The translations under genes and the position numbers were made by a program. Below are positions 14,801 to 17,466 of a stretch of DNA of 17,466 nt, piece by piece (position 1 is the first letter of the stretch; each line of letters opens with the position of its first letter). The stretch is from NCBI GenBank assembly GCA_949127695.1, contig CASBQH010000008.1, positions 1 to 17,466 on the forward strand. The letters are read 5' to 3'. Below the pieces are notes generated by a model that ran no database searches, was not told the DNA's origin, and was given only the letters and a program-made list of their open reading frames with translations. Source of the DNA: Synechococcales cyanobacterium PMM_0073 (lineage in GTDB: Bacteria; Cyanobacteriota; Cyanobacteriia; Elainellales; Elainellaceae).

Positions 14801-17466
14801 CTGCGTCAAGCAAAATTGGATGCAGATGATAGCCGTTGCTATTTGGGATTTGCAGTTTACCTAACGCCTCGCCTTCTCGATGCCACAGATGCTGTACAGC
14901 CTTAAAGCTAGCGCCGTAATTTAGCCCCTGATTGCGGCACTGTCTATAATGCTCCGCAGCAGAATGTTCTCGTAAAAACATTTTTTGTAATTTCGCTCGA
15001 TCAACCGAAGGATGATGATTGGCCGTAGCCGCAAATTTTCCAGAGACATGCAGTTGCCAAGATTCTGAATCATTTGAACTATAAATCTGAAACGCATTTG
15101 TATCTGGGTTGAAGATAAGCTGTACTGTCGTCGTATTGGCAGTCAAAACTAACGCTTGCTCAATTGCCAGTTCCTCTATGCTCAAGTCGGAAGTTTTTAG
15201 AACTGCCTGACCTGCGGCCAACGCCATTTCCACAAAAGCCGCAGCCGGAAAAATCACCTGTTCGCCAATTTGGTGATCGGCCAAATAGGCTGGCGAATAG
15301 GCCGAAAGCTCAGTTTGGAATATAGTCTCTTGAAGCGGTGAGCGAATTTGTCGATGGAGCAGCGGATGGATAGTCGCGCTTGGCGGAGATTGTGGAGCCG
15401 CTTCTAGCCAATATCGCTGGCGCTGGAACGGATAGATGGGCAGGGAGACTCGCTGCGGTTTTTGAGCGAAGCGAGAATGGTGGAAAGTATCCCAGTTGAC
15501 TGAGATGCCATAATTATAAAGCTGGGCTAGACTATCGAGCAGAGAACGCCAGTTAGATTGCTTGGGAGATAGGCTGGGCAGCATTAGCGCTGACGCATCA
15601 AAAATCATATTGATTAGCGTTGGCTTTGCGCCGCACTCGATCCAGATTGGACAAAGTTCTTGCAGCAGCGCGGCTCCGTTTGCAAATTGAACGGGCTGCC
15701 GCAAATGCTGACACCAGTAATCAGGCGTGGCGATTTGATCGGTCGCAAGTTTTCCCGTTAGGTTTGCGATCATCTCGATCTGGGGTAGCGCATACTCAAC
15801 CGTCTGAGCCACCTGATGGAACTCTGCTAACATCGGCTCCATCCAGACGGAGTGAAAAGCATGGGAGACATTCAGCGGCTGCGCTGAAATATTTTGCATC
15901 TCAAAAACAAGCAGCATTTGCTGTACTGCGGCCACCGAACCGGAAATCACCGTATTGGTTAGGCTGTTGATGGCCGCAATGCTAACTTGATTGGTAAGAT
16001 TTGCAGCAGCAATATATCGCTGTACCTTGATAGAGTCAGCCGTAATCGCAGCCATCATTCCAGTTGGCAATGCCTGCATTAGCTTCGCCCTTGCTGCCAC
16101 CAACTTCAGCGCATCCTCCAAGCTAAATACGCCCGCAATGCAGGCCGCCACATATTCGCCCAAGCTATGCCCCATCACCACCGCAGGCATGATGCCCCAG
16201 CTCCTCCACAGCTCTGCTAGCGCATACTCAATGCAAAACAAAGCAGGCTGCGTGTAGCGAGTTCGATCCAGTGCTTCTCCAGCCCAGATTATCTCTAGAA
16301 TCGATTCGCTTAGCTCGGATTGCAGGATCTGATCGCAGCGATCTAACCTGTCTCGAAATAACGCATTGCTTTCGTAGAGTTCACGCCCCATTCCGATATA
16401 TTGCGAGCCTTGCCCTGTGAATAGAAAAGCGATTTTAGAGCTATTAGATTTTGCTGTGCTTGTATATAGCTTGAGATTTTGCTGCAACTCTTCAATTGAA
16501 CTCGCTACAGTTGCCCAGCGATGCTCGAAATGTGCCCGCCCGACGTTGGTTGTAAAGCAGATATCGGCTAGCGAAGTTTCGGGATGCTGGCTCAGGAATA
16601 GGCTATATTGCTGAACTAATTCTTGCAGCGCGGTTTCAGTCTTGGCCGAAAGCGTCAGAATATGATCTGGCAAGCTAGATTCTGACTGAATCGACTTAGC
16701 CTCGGCCAGCACCACATGCACATTGGTTCCGCCAATCCCCAGTGAGTTCACGCCCGCATATCGCGGCTCTGACTGCCAGTTCACGAGCTTTGTATTGACG
16801 TAAAACGGGCTGTTTGCAAAATCGATCTGTGGGTTAGGCTGCTCGAAATGCAGGCTCGGCGGAATCTGTTTGTGATAAAGGCAGAGCGCTGTCTTGATGA
16901 ATCCAGCAATACCCGACGCTATATTTAAGTGCCCCAAGTTTGTTTTTACCGATCCAATCGGGCAATATTGCCGCCGCTGACCGCTGAGCCGAAATGCTTG
17001 CGTCAGTCCAGCAATCTCAATTGGATCGCCCAGCGCTGTACCCGTACCATGTGCTTCTACATAGCCAATCTGCTCAGAAGCAACCCCAGCTATCGCCAGA
17101 GCTTCATCCGTGACGGTCGCCTGCCCTGCGGCTTTGGGAGCCAAATAGCCGACTTTCTCGCCGCCGTCATTCCCCATCGCTGAACCTTTGATCACGGCAT
17201 AAATCCGATCGCCTGCCGCAATCGCCTGATCCAGTCGCTTCAGCAGCACTAGCCCCGCCCCGCTGCCAAAAATTGTGCCGCCTGCTGCTGCGTCAAAAGC
17301 TCGACAGTGCCCGTCCGGCGTCAGGATCATGCCTTCCTGATGCAGATGCCCTACTTTCTGCGGCGTATGCACCGACACGCCACCCGCCAGCACCAGATCA
17401 CATTCGCCGTTCAGCAGGCTTTGTTTGGCCATGTGAACCGCCACCAGCGAAGTCGAACAAGCCGTC
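11838..17466 (-). CDS. Type I polyketide synthase, KS-AT-DH-ER-KR-ACP (5' end beyond window)
   Basis: The frame is open to the window edge and begins in the KS active-site motif TACSTSLVAVH, with the catalytic Cys codon at 17459-17457. Numbering from the GTG at 17444: KS to about 250 with HGTGT (132-136) and KTNLGH (167-172); AT about 335-620 with FTGQGSQ, GHSLGE (Ser427) and HAFH (528-531), the last indicating malonyl-CoA; DH about 690-960 with His724 and LLDAAFQ (878-884); an unassigned linker, probably the structural part of the KR, about 970-1165; ER about 1180-1490 with GLNFRDV and AAAGGVGQAA; KR about 1500-1730 with TGGWGVLG, LED, Ser1634, Tyr1647 and Asn1651; ACP about 1760-1830 with GMDSL (Ser1792). 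Every catalytic residue I can check is present, so each cycle should give a fully reduced chain. There is no methyltransferase and no thioesterase. The last 30 residues (ASELIQQLSETEAEALLIQE) are an acidic helix resembling a docking domain, implying handover to another protein. Confidence 0.95.
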   Translation of the reverse strand, partial: TACSTSLVAVHMAKQSLLNGECDLVLAGGVSVHTPQKVGHLHQEGMILTPDGHCRAFDAAAGGTIFGSGAGLVLLKRLDQAIAAGDRIYAVIKGSAMGNDGGEKVGYLAPKAAGQATVTDEALAIAGVASEQIGYVEAHGTGTALGDPIEIAGLTQAFRLSGQRRQYCPIGSVKTNLGHLNIASGIAGFIKTALCLYHKQIPPSLHFEQPNPQIDFANSPFYVNTKLVNWQSEPRYAGVNSLGIGGTNVHVVLAEAKSIQSESSLPDHILTLSAKTETALQELVQQYSLFLSQHPETSLADICFTTNVGRAHFEHRWATVASSIEELQQNLKLYTSTAKSNSSKIAFLFTGQGSQYIGMGRELYESNALFRDRLDRCDQILQSELSESILEIIWAGEALDRTRYTQPALFCIEYALAELWRSWGIMPAVVMGHSLGEYVAACIAGVFSLEDALKLVAARAKLMQALPTGMMAAITADSIKVQRYIAAANLTNQVSIAAINSLTNTVISGSVAAVQQMLLVFEMQNISAQPLNVSHAFHSVWMEPMLAEFHQVAQTVEYALPQIEMIANLTGKLATDQIATPDYWCQHLRQPVQFANGAALLQELCPIWIECGAKPTLINMIFDASALMLPSLSPKQSNWRSLLDSLAQLYNYGISVNWDTFHHSRFAQKPQRVSLPIYPFQRQRYWLEAAPQSPPSATIHPLLHRQIRSPLQETIFQTELSAYSPAYLADHQIGEQVIFPAAAFVEMALAAGQAVLKTSDLSIEELAIEQALVLTANTTTVQLIFNPDTNAFQIYSSNDSESWQLHVSGKFAATANHHPSVDRAKLQKMFLREHSAAEHYRQCRNQGLNYGASFKAVQHLWHREGEALGKLQIPNSNGYHLHPILLDAAFQVISAALPEHLRSNRYLPVGLKKLDLLADSADSSECWAHVTLQTERAEQITADVQIFDPAGHVITAINQLQLKQTQSAAWQDWLYKPEWRLQPQLQLDLLPDGIWIIFADPQGIGAGLAAKLEASGQVCHLVYPSEVYREQDRIFYLNPSQPADFEQMLIQIGPQGSLRGVIHLWSLDTHNPCESALHLLQALTHVVLPHLPRCWFITCGAQAAGRRSVTQPHQACLWGMGQVMALEHPEFSPVRIDLDPEQLDADLLFAELHHGSEDQIAFAAGQRYVARLVPVTNATATGQRLEISQRGSLDHLRWQETPRRTPAPTEVELQIYAAGLNFRDVLNALDLYPGEAGLLGLEAAGEVVAVGSAVQHLQRGDAVIAIAAGSLGQFVTVDARLVVRKPAQLDFAAAATLPTAFLTAHYALIELAQLKAGERVLIHAAAGGVGQAAIQMAQSVGAEIFATAAPAKWEFLRSQGVQQLYSSRSLDFAAAIQNAGGVDVILNSLSGEFIPQSLSTLRPNGRLIEIGKTEILSPAQVAALRADVSYAIVDLVQITQQRPQRIQTMLAQLLPQFESGQLQPLPITQFPAAQAVAAFRQMQQAKHIGKIVLEIDGATPPTANFKAVRAEACYLITGGWGVLGLALAEWLIGQGAKQLILVGRSLPSERAATKIAALQQAGAQVEIIQADVANFEQMASLFNSHPVHAIFHAAGMLEDATLQNLTWKHFESVMSAKVEGAWNLHWLTQAKALDHFVLFSSAASLIGARGQANYAAANAFLDALAHYRQANGSPSLSVNWGAWAGEGMAAQLQLDAGMTAIAPAQGLEILGYLLQQPQPQVGVLPIDWRKWQSPDLPFFAEFHQAESPSQSFLQQLRATPATAQFGLLLDHLSQQISKILGISTALDPQQGLSELGMDSLTAVELRNLLQKTFDCRLSSTLLFDHPTLTALANYLLQTLGLTTEQPPPSASELIQQLSETEAEALLIQELEQLSE

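Noticed and set aside
11838..17466. Heterocyst glycolipid or polyunsaturated fatty acid synthase
   Set aside because: The visible order KS-AT-DH-ER-KR-single ACP lacks the tandem ACPs of PUFA synthases, and no hgl-type partner genes are seen; the missing N terminus means this is not fully excluded.

Overview
The window looks like a piece of a cyanobacterial chromosome or contig. The evidence is family content, since nothing here is a direct taxonomic marker: an ExbB/ExbD pair without a TonB gene, a membrane-anchored HEAT-repeat protein, GH3-family and PAO/TIC55-like Rieske proteins, and a single-module type I PKS ending in an acidic helical tail. Base composition is moderately GC-rich. By eye I found no copy of the octamer GCGATCGC (HIP1), so it is probably not from a HIP1-rich genus; I do not name one.

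Layout. (1) 1-901: tail of a probable ExbB-type protein followed by exbD. The first 87 bases are a perfect 38-bp inverted repeat that may be a contig-end fold-back. (2) 902-1371: AT-rich spacer, then a small disrupted gene (one frame change plus one stop). (3) 1307-5632, minus strand: GH3-like adenylating enzyme, glyoxalase I (gloA, with its own terminator), a DMT/EamA exporter (with its own promoter) and a HEAT-repeat protein. (4) 5964-8799, plus strand, divergent from GH3: Rieske oxygenase, an overlapping 44-codon ORF for a strikingly periodic cysteine-rich peptide, and an alpha-oxoamine synthase (AOS). (5) 8835-11280, minus strand: methyltransferase, outer-membrane-type protein and alpha/beta hydrolase, closely spaced and possibly one operon. 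(6) 11406-11810, plus strand: VOC protein with a good sigma-70 promoter. (7) 11838-17466, minus strand: type I PKS (KS-AT-DH-ER-KR-ACP), cut by the window edge exactly at the KS active-site motif.

How the genes may work together (inference). A fully reducing, malonyl-specific PKS without thioesterase lies near an AOS, which condenses an acyl thioester with an amino acid and releases an amino ketone. This is the chain-release logic known from sphinganine-analogue mycotoxins such as fumonisin (PKS Fum1, AOS Fum8). The GH3 enzyme could conjugate an acyl acid to an amine, the Rieske enzyme could oxidise the product, the hydrolase could cleave or edit thioesters, and the methyltransferase and exporter could tailor and move the product. 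The tightest physical unit is GH3 / Rieske / Cys-rich ORF / AOS / hydrolase. The link to the PKS, about 3 kb away, is weaker.

A second theme is sequence-level: four separate loci (exbD, the Rieske 3' end, the Cys-rich ORF and the methyltransferase 5' end) carry tandem repeats with the same 15-bp period, so the proteins carry pentapeptide repeats.
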